Source: Comamonas koreensis
GTDB taxonomy: Bacteria; Pseudomonadota; Gammaproteobacteria; Burkholderiales; Burkholderiaceae_C
Reading direction: 5' to 3'
NCBI RefSeq assembly: GCF_014076495.1
Contig: NZ_CP043575.1
Coordinates: forward strand, 4,092,001 to 4,156,000
Length of the DNA stretch: 64,000 bases
A program made the translations under genes and the position numbers. Position 1 is the stretch's first letter. Each line of letters opens with the position of its first letter. This document shows positions 54,576 through 63,628 of this stretch, piece by piece. The notes below the pieces were generated by a model that was given only the letters and a program-made list of their open reading frames with translations, did not search any database and had not been told where the DNA came from.

Positions 54576-54649
54576 GGGTTTGGCGAGAACGTTGTTTCAG
54601 GCAGCGGTGCAACCAATAGCCTCACCAACAAGCGTCGCGTGGCAGACGT

Positions 54650-55273
54650 TTAAGAAAGATCCAGCCCAGCCTCTCTGAGCCGAGCACGCAGATCATCAAT
54701 TCCCACAAAGTGGATGGCATTGAGCCCCACACGCCTGGCCGCTTCCACATTACGCAGGCTGTCATCAATGAAGAGGGTGGATCTGGGGCTCAAACCGAAT
54801 CGTTGGATGGTGAGCTCAAAAATCTCGGCTTGAGGCTTTACAAGTCGCTCGTGACCCGAGACAACGATGCCCTCGAACCAGTTGAGAAAGTCAAACCGCG
54901 CTTGCGCGATAGGAAAGGTCTCGGTAGACCAGTTGGTCAGTGCCAGCAAGCGCAGATGCCGTTGCCCGAGCTCCCTCAAAATGTCCACCACATCGTTGTT
55001 CGCACCAGGCATCATTTCCTCCCATCGATCGTAGTAGGCACGAATGTTCGCCTCCTGGGACGGATGCCTTTCAATAGCTTCTGCAATGGCATCACTCCAT
55101 GGCCTGCCTTGGTCCTGACGTTCGTTCCAATCAGGACTGCACACTTCTGCCAAGAACGCTTCCATACCTGCAACGTCCAGGCCAAAAATCTTTCGGTACA
55201 AGTGTCTCGGGTCCCATTGGATCAGCACATTGCCGAGGTCAAAAATGACGGTATCTATCAGCGGTCCGTTCAT
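54650..55273 (-). CDS. HAD-superfamily hydrolase (YihX-like)
   Basis: A 207-residue phosphatase-like protein from ATG 55273 (MNGPLIDTVIFDLGNVLIQW). HAD motif I is FDLGNV (Asp but the second Asp replaced by Gly, as in several YihX-like or dehalogenase-type members), motif II LALTNWS, motif III Lys in LVKPQAEIF, and motif IV FIDDSLRNVEAA. GC is lower than in the neighbours. Substrate is unknown. Confidence 0.85.
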   Translation of the reverse strand: MNGPLIDTVIFDLGNVLIQWDPRHLYRKIFGLDVAGMEAFLAEVCSPDWNERQDQGRPWSDAIAEAIERHPSQEANIRAYYDRWEEMMPGANNDVVDILRELGQRHLRLLALTNWSTETFPIAQARFDFLNWFEGIVVSGHERLVKPQAEIFELTIQRFGLSPRSTLFIDDSLRNVEAARRVGLNAIHFVGIDDLRARLREAGLDLS

Positions 55274-55542
55274 GCAATCGCTCAAAGTAGTAGAACCGCT
55301 GCACCTTACACCAAACGATGGATGTTGTTGCCGCTTGCGTAGGGCTTGCTAGCTGCTGCTCAACGCTTTGCAGCTCAACAGATGACTGGGCTTGATCACA
55401 ACTCACCCTCGTAGAGGCCCCATTCATGAGCCCCGCTCATGGCGGCATGCGCCCCAAAGGGCTCAATCAAAAGTCGTTCCACCTCTAGCATGCAAGCCAT
55501 GGACCACCCAGCCGCGCCAGCGGCCCTTCCCTGGAGTTGACT
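55274..55542. other. Intergenic region without a supported gene
   Basis: About 270 bases between divergent units. I see no RNA gene, no repeat and no clear promoter; it presumably carries start signals for both the HAD gene and the cupin operon. Confidence 0.5.
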
Positions 55543-55629
55543 ATGCACACTGACAGCAACACAGGCACGCACGTGCCCACCCGAATCCCTGACATCCGCC
55601 AGCACTGTGCGCCACAGGAGGCCGCATGA
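55543..55629 (+). CDS. Possible 28-residue upstream peptide
   Basis: Frame MHTDSNTGTHVPTRIPDIRQ to HCAPQEAA with GGAG six bases before its ATG; its TGA overlaps the cupin ATG (ATGA). The layout suggests a coupled small gene or leader, but the sequence has no known relative that I recognise and could be chance. Confidence 0.3.
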   Translation: MHTDSNTGTHVPTRIPDIRQHCAPQEAA

Positions 55630-56093
55630 GCAAACACCTGATCGCAGCAGGCGCCTCCATGCTGATCAGCAGCAGCATCGCCCAAGCCCAGGGCATCCAC
55701 ATCAGCCCCGCCGGCACACCGGCCACGATGATCGGCGCGGCGCAGAACTTCAGCGGCCATGTGGCCGTTGACATCAAGGCCGCGGGCGACAGCGCGCAGC
55801 ATGGCAGCGTGGGCATGGTCGACTTTGCGCCGGGGGCCCGCACGGCCTGGCACACCCACCCTGTCGGGCAGCTGCTGGTGGTGACCGATGGAAAAGGCTG
55901 GATACAGCAGGACGGCCAGCCCCGGCAAAACATCCAGGCCGGTGATGTCGTCTGGATCGATGCCGATGTGCGCCACTGGCATGGGGCCGCCACCACCACC
56001 GGCATGCGCCATATGGCGGTGACCTATCTCAAGAACGGCAAGAACGCCGACTGGAAGGAGCTTGTCAGCGATGCGCAATACAACCCCCGCTAA
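55626..56093 (+). CDS. Exported cupin protein (hydroxynitrile-lyase/quercetinase-like fold)
   Basis: 155 residues, GGAGG before the ATG, with an N-terminal signal ending SSIAQAQG. The cupin metal motif is WHTHPVGQ (His76, His78, Gln82) with the last ligand in RHWHGA (His117 or His119). The segment GARTAWHTHPVGQLLVVTDG through AGDVVWID and HWHGAATTTGM closely resembles the manganese cupin of Granulicella hydroxynitrile lyase, where Gln also replaces the usual Glu. Native function of that group is unclear. It overlaps the next gene by 23 bases. Confidence 0.85.
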   Translation: MSKHLIAAGASMLISSSIAQAQGIHISPAGTPATMIGAAQNFSGHVAVDIKAAGDSAQHGSVGMVDFAPGARTAWHTHPVGQLLVVTDGKGWIQQDGQPRQNIQAGDVVWIDADVRHWHGAATTTGMRHMAVTYLKNGKNADWKELVSDAQYNPR

Positions 56094-56877
56094 ACACCTG
56101 CAGCAGCAGCTGTGCGCCACCGGGTTGGTGGTGATGGCCGGTGACTCATCAGCACAGAGCACGGCCACCCGCCCGGCGGCCGCGAGCGCACAGGCCTGCG
56201 CTGCCAACGGCCAAAGCCCATCGCCCTCGCAGGTGCTAAGCGCCCAGCAGCAGGCCATCTTGCCTATCGCAGCGTTTGCGGCCGCAGGCGACATGGAGCG
56301 GCTGACCTCCAGCCTGCAGGCGGGGTTGGAAGCCGGCCTGACTATCAGCGATATCCGCGAAGTGCTGGTGCAGCTCTATGCCTATGCCGGCTTTCCGCGC
56401 AGCCTCAATGCGCTGAGCGCGTTCATGCAGCTGCTGCAGCAGCGCGAAAAAAGCGGCATTGTCGATGCACCCGGCTGCCCACCCAGCCGCGCCATTGCGC
56501 AAGGCGATGCGCTGCGCGCTGCCGGCCGCGCCAACCAGACCCAGTTGGCGGGTGCGCCCGTGCAAGGGCCCTTGTTTGACTTTGCGCCTGCGATGGGTGA
56601 GTACCTGCAGTCGCACCTGTTTGGCGCCATCTTTGAGCGCGACAACCTCGACTGGCACAGCCGCGAGCTGGCCACCGTCGGCATGCTGTCGGCACTGCCG
56701 GGAGCTGAATCACAGCTGCAATCGCATATGCGCATCAGCCTGAACGCCGGGCTGAGCGCCGCCCAGCTGCAGCAGGCGGTGCAGCTGCTGGACAGCCGCG
56801 TGGGCGGCGCCCATGGCCAGCGCGCCCGCACGGCACTGGCCAACACCTTGGCGGCGTTGGCTGGCCAGACGCGTTAA
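56071..56877 (+). CDS. Carboxymuconolactone-decarboxylase-family protein (two CMD domains)
   Basis: 268 residues from ATG 56071, 10 bases after GGAAGGAG; an immediate upstream TTG is unlikely. The first CMD-like repeat is AAFAAAGDMERLTSSLQAGLEAGLTISDIREVL and the second LDWHSRELATVGMLSALPGAESQLQSHMRISLNAGL, both recognised by the LxxxxxxGLTxxxIxEV pattern. The peroxidatic CxxC of AhpD is absent. The N-terminus (QLCATGLVVMAGDSSAQS) may be a weak signal peptide. Cupin plus CMD pairs are common in proteobacteria and of unknown substrate. Confidence 0.8.
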   Translation: MRNTTPAKHLQQQLCATGLVVMAGDSSAQSTATRPAAASAQACAANGQSPSPSQVLSAQQQAILPIAAFAAAGDMERLTSSLQAGLEAGLTISDIREVLVQLYAYAGFPRSLNALSAFMQLLQQREKSGIVDAPGCPPSRAIAQGDALRAAGRANQTQLAGAPVQGPLFDFAPAMGEYLQSHLFGAIFERDNLDWHSRELATVGMLSALPGAESQLQSHMRISLNAGLSAAQLQQAVQLLDSRVGGAHGQRARTALANTLAALAGQTR

Positions 56878-56881
56878 AGCG

Positions 56882-58285
56882 CTAGCCCTTGCTGGCCTCG
56901 CCCTGCACCTGGCCCCAGCCACCGCCCAGCGCCTTGTACAAGGCCACGCTGGCGCGCAAGCGCTCCTGGTGCAGCTGCACCGCCAGGTCCTGCGCCTGGT
57001 AGAGCGAGCGCTGCGTGTCGAGCAGCACCAGCTGGGTCTCGGCCCCCGCGCGGTAGCGGGCCTCGGCCAGCGCCAGCGCTCTGCGGGCCTGGCGCAGTTC
57101 TTCCTCCTGCGCCAGCGCCTGCTGCTGCACACCGGCCACGGCGTTCAACGCGGTCTGTACATCGCTGAAGGCCTGGACGATGCTCTGGCGGTAGGCCAGC
57201 AGCAGCTCCTCGCGCTGGGCCATCACCAGGTCGCGGTTGGCGGCCAGGCGGCCGGCATCAAAGATGGGGGCAGCCAGGCCTGCGGCCAGCGCGTACAGCG
57301 GGTTGTCCAGCACACGCTGCAGCTGCCGGCCTTGCGCACCCAGCTCGGCCGTCAAGGTCAGGCGGGGCAGCATGGCGGCGCGTGCGGCTTCCAGGTCCGC
57401 ATCGGCCGCCTGCAAACGGGCCTCGGCACGGGCAATGTCGGGCCGGCGGGTGACCAGCGCGATAGGCTGGCCCTGGTCGATGCGGGGCACCTGCAAGGCC
57501 AGCACACTGCTTTGGCTGACAGCAGGGCCTTGCGCCTGGCCTAGCAGCAAGGCCAGGCTGCGCTGGGCATCGTCCTGCTGCTGGTCCAGCGCCGCCAGCG
57601 CCCGGCGCTGCGCCGCCACCAGGCCGCGCTGCTGCGCCAGCTCCAGCGATGTGGCCGCGCCAAAACTGGCCTTGGATTCAACCAGCGCCAGCAGGCGCTC
57701 GGCGATTTGCAGATTGCGCTGGGCAATCTCACCGCGCTCACGCAGGCCCACGTTCAGCAGCCAGGCATCTGCCACTGCGGCGGTGACCGACAGGCGCACC
57801 GTGTCATGGTCAAAGCTGCTGGCGCGCAGCGCAGCGCCTGCCGCATCACGCTGCGACTGCAATCGGCCCCAGAGGTCCAGCTCATAGCTGGCGGCCAGGC
57901 CGACCGACAGGTTGCGGCCCGTCGTCTCGGCGTGGCCCCCCAGCCGGCCCTGGTGCCCAGCCAGGGCAGAGGCATTGACCGTAGGCAACAGCTCAGCCCC
58001 TGCATAGCGGGCGCTGGCCTGCGCCTGCTGCACCCTGGCCATGGCGGCGGCCACATCCAGGCTGCGCTGCTGCGCATCGGCCACCAGCGCATCGAGCTCC
58101 GCGCTGCCAAAGCTGCGCCACCAGCCCTGGCTGACGGCATCGCCTTGGGCTGCATCACTGCGCTGCCACTGGGCCGGCACATCCAAGGCTTGCAACTGCG
58201 CCTGCTGCACCTGCGTGGGCGCCGACACACAGCCGGCCAGCACCAGGGCCGCTGCCAGCGCGCTGGCGATTGGGAAGATCTGCAT
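56882..58285 (-). CDS. Outer-membrane efflux lipoprotein, NodT/TolC type
   Basis: 467 residues from ATG 58285 after AGGAG. The signal ends in a lipobox LVLAGC. Two repeated outer-membrane-factor domains follow (WWRSFGSAELDALVADAQQRSLDV; SVGLAASYELDLWGRL; then LVTRRPDIARAEARLQAADADL and VALYKALGGGW), the NodT-family signature. It is two bases downstream of macB, so it is the outer-membrane channel of that pump. Confidence 0.93.
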   Translation of the reverse strand: MQIFPIASALAAALVLAGCVSAPTQVQQAQLQALDVPAQWQRSDAAQGDAVSQGWWRSFGSAELDALVADAQQRSLDVAAAMARVQQAQASARYAGAELLPTVNASALAGHQGRLGGHAETTGRNLSVGLAASYELDLWGRLQSQRDAAGAALRASSFDHDTVRLSVTAAVADAWLLNVGLRERGEIAQRNLQIAERLLALVESKASFGAATSLELAQQRGLVAAQRRALAALDQQQDDAQRSLALLLGQAQGPAVSQSSVLALQVPRIDQGQPIALVTRRPDIARAEARLQAADADLEAARAAMLPRLTLTAELGAQGRQLQRVLDNPLYALAAGLAAPIFDAGRLAANRDLVMAQREELLLAYRQSIVQAFSDVQTALNAVAGVQQQALAQEEELRQARRALALAEARYRAGAETQLVLLDTQRSLYQAQDLAVQLHQERLRASVALYKALGGGWGQVQGEASKG

Positions 58286-58287
58286 AC

Positions 58288-60333
58288 TCACTCTCCTGCC
58301 AGGGCCCGTACCGGGTCCAGGCGCGCAGCCGTCTTGGCCGGCATATAACCAAACACCAGACCGGTGACCACCGCGCAGGCAAAGGCACCGGCCATGGCCC
58401 GGATGGAAAACACCACCGGCACACCGGCCAGCACCAGCACCGCGCCTACCAGCGCGCCCACCACCAGGCCCACGGTGCCACCGCACAAGGTCACCAGGCT
58501 GGCCTCGGTCAAGAACTGGCGCAGGATATCGCTCTGCCGCGCGCCCACCGCCATGCGGATACCGATCTCCCGCGTTCGCTCGCGCACCGTCATCAGCATC
58601 ACATTCATCACGCCAATGCCGCCCACCACCAGCGACACGGCAGCAATCAGCCCCAGCATCACCGCCATGCTCTGGCGCGTGGCCGCCTCGGCCTGGATGC
58701 GAGCGGCGGCATTGCCAATGCCAAAGTCCTCGCGGCCGCCATGGCGCGCCAATAGCACGCGGTGCATGGCCGCCTCGGCCTCGTTGACCACGTCAGACGA
58801 CATCGCCTCCACCACCACATAGTCCGGCTGGGTCTGCGCCTGGTAGACGCGTGCCCGGCCCGATTGGTAGGGGATAAAAACCATGTCGTCGTAATTCTGC
58901 GCACCCGAATCGGCACCACGCTCGCTCATCACGCCAATCACCTCAAAGGCCGAGGTGCCGATGATCAGCTGCCGCCCCAGCGGATTGGGCGTGTCGGGGA
59001 AGAAATGCTGGTGCGCCTTGTGGCCCAGCACTACCAGCGGCGCCAGATCGCGGTCCTCGGTGTCCGTGTAGTAGCGGCCCAGCTTGGGCTTCCAGTGGTG
59101 CACCAGCGGCATCTCTTGGCTGGAGGCAAACACATAGACCTGCTTGTCGGCATTGCCATAGCGCACGGTGATGGGGTCGCCAATCACCGGCATCACGCGC
59201 CGTATCTCGGGCAGCTCGCGCACAGCGGCCAGGTCTTCTTCGGTGATCTGGCCGGCCGGCCCGCCGGTCGCTGGCGGCTTGCTGCCCATGTAGAGAATCG
59301 CCGTGCCCATGGTGCCCATCTGCTCGACCACCTTGCGCCGCGCGCCCTCGCCAATGGCCAGCATCACGATCACCGAGACCACGCCGATCACAATGCCCAG
59401 CAGGGTCAGGCTGGTGCGCACGCGGTTCATGCGCATGCCGCGCCAGGCCGAACGCGCGGCCTCCAGCAGCTCGGCGACCAGCGGCGCGGCCGAGGCACTG
59501 CCGCCCTGGGGCACCGGCGCCAGCTGCATGCGGGTGCTGTCGCTGGCAACTGTGCTTGACGTGGTGCTTGTGTCGGCGCTTGCGGCAGCGCCGGCAGCGG
59601 CAGGCGCTGCCTCGGCCTGGCTGGCACTGTCACCCACGATACGCCCATCGCTGATCTCGATGACGCGCTGCGCCTGCGCCGCCACATCGCGGTCGTGCGT
59701 GATCAGGATGATGGTGTGGCCGGCAGCGGCCAGCTCACGCAGCAGCGCCATCACCTCGGCACCGCTGTGCGAATCGAGCGCACCGGTGGGCTCGTCGGCC
59801 AGGATGATATGGCCGCCATTCATCAGCGCCCGCGCAATCGACACGCGCTGCTGCTGCCCGCCCGAGAGCTGGTTGGGCCGGTTGCCCAGGCGCTCGCCCA
59901 GGCCCAGGCGCTGCAGCAGCGCCTGCGCGCGCTGCACCCGCTCCCCCTTGGACAGGCCAGAGTAAATGGCCGGCATCTCCACGTTCTCACTGGCGCTTTC
60001 GCTGGCAATCAGGTGGTAGCCCTGGAAGACAAAGCCAAAGGCCTCGCGCCGCAGCCAGGCCAGCGCGTCCGAGTCGAACTGCGCCACATCCTGGCCCTGG
60101 AAGTGGTAGCTGCCGCCGCTGGGCCGGTCCAGGCAGCCCAGGATGTTCATCAACGTGGACTTGCCCGAGCCCGAGCTGCCCACGATGGCGACAAACTCGC
60201 CCGCGTCAATGTCCAGGTCGATGCCATGCAGCACCGTCACCAGCGGCTGGCCGCTGGCGGGGTCGCCATAGTGTTTGCGAATGGCGCGCAGTGCGATCAA
60301 TGGCTGGCTTGGTTCAGCCGCGTCGCTCACCAT
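58288..60333 (-). CDS. macB: MacB-type ABC transporter, fused ATPase/permease
   Basis: 681 residues from ATG 60333 (MVSDAAEPSQPLIALRAIRK). ATPase domain: Walker A GSSGSGKST, signature LSGGQQQR, Walker B HIILADEPTGALD. A ~70-residue Ala/Ser-rich linker leads to the membrane part: first helix (TLLGIVIGVVSVIVMLAIGEG), a large periplasmic domain, and three helices near the C-terminus with NVMLMTVRERTREIGIRMAVGAR. The start overlaps the macA end. In the family it exports macrolides, lipopeptides or toxins by periplasmic mechanotransmission; the substrate here is unknown. Confidence 0.93.
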   Translation of the reverse strand: MVSDAAEPSQPLIALRAIRKHYGDPASGQPLVTVLHGIDLDIDAGEFVAIVGSSGSGKSTLMNILGCLDRPSGGSYHFQGQDVAQFDSDALAWLRREAFGFVFQGYHLIASESASENVEMPAIYSGLSKGERVQRAQALLQRLGLGERLGNRPNQLSGGQQQRVSIARALMNGGHIILADEPTGALDSHSGAEVMALLRELAAAGHTIILITHDRDVAAQAQRVIEISDGRIVGDSASQAEAAPAAAGAAASADTSTTSSTVASDSTRMQLAPVPQGGSASAAPLVAELLEAARSAWRGMRMNRVRTSLTLLGIVIGVVSVIVMLAIGEGARRKVVEQMGTMGTAILYMGSKPPATGGPAGQITEEDLAAVRELPEIRRVMPVIGDPITVRYGNADKQVYVFASSQEMPLVHHWKPKLGRYYTDTEDRDLAPLVVLGHKAHQHFFPDTPNPLGRQLIIGTSAFEVIGVMSERGADSGAQNYDDMVFIPYQSGRARVYQAQTQPDYVVVEAMSSDVVNEAEAAMHRVLLARHGGREDFGIGNAAARIQAEAATRQSMAVMLGLIAAVSLVVGGIGVMNVMLMTVRERTREIGIRMAVGARQSDILRQFLTEASLVTLCGGTVGLVVGALVGAVLVLAGVPVVFSIRAMAGAFACAVVTGLVFGYMPAKTAARLDPVRALAGE

Positions 60334-61505
60334 TGCAGCCACCTGGGGCCACGCTCGAGCGGGGTCTCGCCGACGACGACCTTCTCACCTTCGGCCAGCC
60401 CGTCGAGCACCTCCACCTGGTGGCGGCTGCGTATGCCCAGCTTCACGCTGCGGGTCTGGGGCTGGCCATCGGCACCCAGCACCCGGGCCACATGGGCGCC
60501 TTCGTGGGCCTTGTCTTCTTCCACCGCCGTCAGCGCCACCGCCAGCGCCTGGCTGGCACTGGCGCTGACAAACACCACCTGCGCCGTCATCTGCGGCATC
60601 AGCTCGGCGTCGTCGTTGTCCACATCAAACAGCACGGTATAGGCCACGGCCTTGGTTGCTGGCGCCGGCGTTTGCGCATTGCCGGCGGGCTGAGCCTGGT
60701 TGGCCGCAGGCGCGGGCAGCACCTGGCGCACCTGGCCCTTCCAGCGCCGGGGCTTGGTCTGACCGGCTCCGCCCAAGGTGGTGAAGTAGACCGGCATGCC
60801 CTCTTTGACGCGGCGCACATCGGCCTCGGACACCTCGGTCCAGACCGTCATCGCCGACAGATCGGCAATGCGCAGGATATTGGGCGTCTGGTAGGTGGCG
60901 TTCAGCGTCTGGCCCTCGCGCGCCTCGACCGACACCACGGTGCCCGCCATCGGTGCATAGATGCGGGTGTAACCCAGGCGCGCCTCGTCGGCCTTGAGCG
61001 ATGCCAGGGTCTGGCTGATCTGGGCCTTCAAATGGTCCATGCGCGCCACGGCCATCGCCAGGTTGGCTTGCGCGGTCTGCAGGTCTTCCTCGCGCGTGGC
61101 CTCGTGCGCGCTCAGCTGCTGCTGGCGCTGCAGCTGCTGGCCCGCCAGCCGGTGCTGGGCCTGCTGCTCGGCCAGCTGGGCACGCAAGCCCGCCAGGGAT
61201 GCACGGCCCGCATCCACGGTGGCCCGCTGCACGCTGGGGTCAATCTCCACCAGCAGATCGCCCTTGGCCACCTCGGCACCGGGCTGCACGCGCAGCTTCA
61301 GGATCTGGCCCGAGACCTGGGCGCCGACATCCACATAGCTGCGCGGCTGCAAGGTGCCAATCGCGGTCACCGTGGCCTCGATATCCTGGCGCGCCACCGG
61401 CTCGCTCTGGTAGGCCATGGCCGGGCGGCCCGACCACCACAGCAGCGCGCCTGCCACCACCGCCGCCACAGCAACCGCTGCCACTCCCACACGCGAGGCC
61501 TTCAT
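60327..61505 (-). CDS. macA: MacA-type membrane-fusion protein
   Basis: 392 residues from ATG 61505 after GGGAG. One N-terminal helix (VGVAAVAVAAVVAGALLWW), biotinyl-lipoyl halves (VGAQVSGQILKLRVQPGAEV and IYAPMAGTVVSVEAREGQTL), a coiled-coil hairpin of ~100 residues rich in Gln/Ala/Leu between them, and a beta-barrel end. It overlaps macB by seven bases, so macA-macB-nodT is one operon. Confidence 0.93.
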   Translation of the reverse strand: MKASRVGVAAVAVAAVVAGALLWWSGRPAMAYQSEPVARQDIEATVTAIGTLQPRSYVDVGAQVSGQILKLRVQPGAEVAKGDLLVEIDPSVQRATVDAGRASLAGLRAQLAEQQAQHRLAGQQLQRQQQLSAHEATREEDLQTAQANLAMAVARMDHLKAQISQTLASLKADEARLGYTRIYAPMAGTVVSVEAREGQTLNATYQTPNILRIADLSAMTVWTEVSEADVRRVKEGMPVYFTTLGGAGQTKPRRWKGQVRQVLPAPAANQAQPAGNAQTPAPATKAVAYTVLFDVDNDDAELMPQMTAQVVFVSASASQALAVALTAVEEDKAHEGAHVARVLGADGQPQTRSVKLGIRSRHQVEVLDGLAEGEKVVVGETPLERGPRWLQW

Positions 61506-61585
61506 GAGATGTCTCCCTCAGCCACGCCCAGCCACTTCTTCTGCATAACCGCCATTGCTTCCCCCACCTATTTCTCAGCAGACCC

Positions 61586-61930
61586 TCAGGCCCACCACCA
61601 ACCCCACAAGGCCAGCGGCGCCAGCGCAACCGCTGCACGCGCTGCCCAGCGCGGCGCAGCCGCAATCCACAACACGGCGACCAGTGACCCGACCGATATC
61701 CAACCCAGCCAGGCCACCACCCCCACGGTGGCGCCCCAGCCGCCCACACTGGGCAGCGCGGCGGCCGCCAGCAGCAAGCTGCCCAGCAGTCGCAGCAGCT
61801 GGCCGCGCCGCCGTGGTATTTCTCGCTCGCCCGTCAACTGCTCATGGTGGCGCTCCATCGCAAAGGCCAGGGCCGTCATGCCGGCAAAGGCCAGCGCCAG
61901 TGCATACGCCGATGCTTGCCAACTGCTCAT
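61586..61930 (-). CDS. DUF3325 membrane protein
   Basis: 114 residues from ATG 61930 (MSSWQASAYALALAFAGMTA). Three to four hydrophobic segments with FAMERHHEQL between the first two, the DUF3325 pattern. Its ATG overlaps the PepSY gene stop as ATGA. The family goes with PepSY iron-related reductases; its role is unknown. Confidence 0.82.
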   Translation of the reverse strand: MSSWQASAYALALAFAGMTALAFAMERHHEQLTGEREIPRRRGQLLRLLGSLLLAAAALPSVGGWGATVGVVAWLGWISVGSLVAVLWIAAAPRWAARAAVALAPLALWGWWWA

Positions 61931-63627
61931 GCGCCCACCTGTACGTTGTTGGCGGCGGAAGACGCCGCATTGCCCGCGACCAGCGCCCGGCGCCGCCACA
62001 GCACACGGCAGGCCCAGACGGCGGCCAGGCCAAAGGCCCAGGCGACCAGTTCCACGCCGGCGCTTTCCCAGTCGCCGCGCAGCAGCTGGGCGGGCCAGTG
62101 GTCACCCACGGTCACGGCGTTGAGCACCGGCAGCAGCAGGCACAGCGCAGCCAGCAGCGCCATCTGTTCCAGCCAGGCCTTGGCCGGCGCGCGCAGCAGG
62201 CCATGCAGCAGCGCGGCCAACCACAGGCCAAAGAACACGCCCAGCTCCCACTGCGCGCGCTGCGGCAGCTCCAGCGGCAGCAAACGGTTGGCCCAGAGGT
62301 AGCCGATACAGGCGACGCCCAGGCCGGCAACGGCCGCCACATTCAGCCCCTCGATCAGGCGGTAGACAGCAGCCGTTGCGCTGCCAAACTCGCCCATGTG
62401 CTTGCTGCGGCGCTTGACGACAAACAGGATGGCGCCGGTGGCCATCATCGCGGTGCCCGCCAGGCCGCAGACAAAGTACAGCCACTTCATCGGCCAGCCA
62501 CCAAACTTGACCATGTGCAGCCCGCCCATCACCGATTGCGCGAGCGACGCGCCGCCGCCCTCGGCCTGGCCGGGCATGCGCAGCTGCAGCAGCTCGCCGC
62601 TGGCGGCCGAGAACATGGCCATGCCGGTGTTGGGGCTCAGGCGCTTGTCGGCGTTGGCATCGCTGTTCCAGCCATAGATGCCCACGCGCGCCGCCGCATC
62701 GCCGGGGTGGTTGACCACCACGGCGCGCACGGGCTGGCCTATCAGCGCCTGGCCACGTGCGGCAAAGCTCTCCAGATCGGGCACCGCCATGGCTTCGCCC
62801 GAGCGCGGCGGCTTGCCCGGCTCGCCCAGCTCGGCCGCAAAGGTCTGGACGGCGCCGGGCGCGGTACCGTACTGGCTCCAGATGCCAGCGGGCATAAAGG
62901 TCAGGGCCGATATTGCAATGCCGGTGTAGGCAATCATCAGCTGAAACGGCAGGGTCAATACCGCCACGGCATTGTGCGCATCGAGCCAGCTGCGCTGGCC
63001 CTTGCGGCCGCGGAAGGTGAAGAAGTCCTGAAAAATCCGCTTGTGCGTGACCACGCCACTGATGAGCGCCACCAGCATCGCCATGCCGGCCACACCCACC
63101 ACCCACAGCCCGGCCTGGCCGGCATGCAGCTCGTAGTGGAAATGCACAAAATGCTCGCCGCCCATCGTGGCCCGCATCGCGCCATGGTGGTGCTCGTCCA
63201 AAGGCTCGCCCGTGCGGGTGTCCAGCTCGGCATCGGCGTATTGGCGCTGCTGGTCAAACCAGTACACCTTCAGCTCGCCGCCGCCCTTGGCATCAGTCGG
63301 CCAGATCTCCCACATCTCGGCGCCTTGGTGGTGCTTTTCCATAAAGGCCGCGCCCCAGGCCAGGCGCTGGCCCCGGCTGGAGGCCAGGCCGGCGGCCTCG
63401 GCAGCCGCCTGCTCGGCCTCATGCGCCGCTTCTTCGGCATGGTGCTCGGGCATCATCCAGTGGCCAATCGCTTCCTGGAACACCGCCAGGGTGCCGGTCA
63501 GAAACACCGCATACAGCAGCCAGGAGAACCACAGCCCGCACCAGGTGTGCAGCCAGGCCTGCGCCTGGCGAAACCCGCCCCGCCCTGCGCCGCTGCCCGG
63601 CCGCCTGTCAATCACGGTCTTGCCCAT
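61927..63627 (-). CDS. PepSY-associated membrane protein (iron-uptake reductase-like)
   Basis: 566 residues from ATG 63627 (MGKTVIDRRPGSGAGRGGFR). Four principal PepSY_TM-type helices: WLHTWCGLWFSWLLYAVFLTG with a conserved His; a periplasmic loop; VALISGVVTHKRIFQDFFTFR; LDAHNAVAVLTLPFQLMIAYTG; and GLHMVKFGG followed by further helices. The conserved histidines suggest heme binding as in PiuB/FoxB-type siderophore reductases. A His/Glu/Ala-rich stretch (HHAEEAAHEAEQAAAEAA) lies in the first loop. It is between DUF3649 and DUF3325 genes. Confidence 0.85.
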   Translation of the reverse strand: MGKTVIDRRPGSGAGRGGFRQAQAWLHTWCGLWFSWLLYAVFLTGTLAVFQEAIGHWMMPEHHAEEAAHEAEQAAAEAAGLASSRGQRLAWGAAFMEKHHQGAEMWEIWPTDAKGGGELKVYWFDQQRQYADAELDTRTGEPLDEHHHGAMRATMGGEHFVHFHYELHAGQAGLWVVGVAGMAMLVALISGVVTHKRIFQDFFTFRGRKGQRSWLDAHNAVAVLTLPFQLMIAYTGIAISALTFMPAGIWSQYGTAPGAVQTFAAELGEPGKPPRSGEAMAVPDLESFAARGQALIGQPVRAVVVNHPGDAAARVGIYGWNSDANADKRLSPNTGMAMFSAASGELLQLRMPGQAEGGGASLAQSVMGGLHMVKFGGWPMKWLYFVCGLAGTAMMATGAILFVVKRRSKHMGEFGSATAAVYRLIEGLNVAAVAGLGVACIGYLWANRLLPLELPQRAQWELGVFFGLWLAALLHGLLRAPAKAWLEQMALLAALCLLLPVLNAVTVGDHWPAQLLRGDWESAGVELVAWAFGLAAVWACRVLWRRRALVAGNAASSAANNVQVGA

Positions 63628-63628
63628 G

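Noticed and set aside
55396..56294. Minus-strand frames opposite the cupin gene
   Set aside because: Antisense to a gene with a signal peptide, full cupin motif and strong ribosome site.
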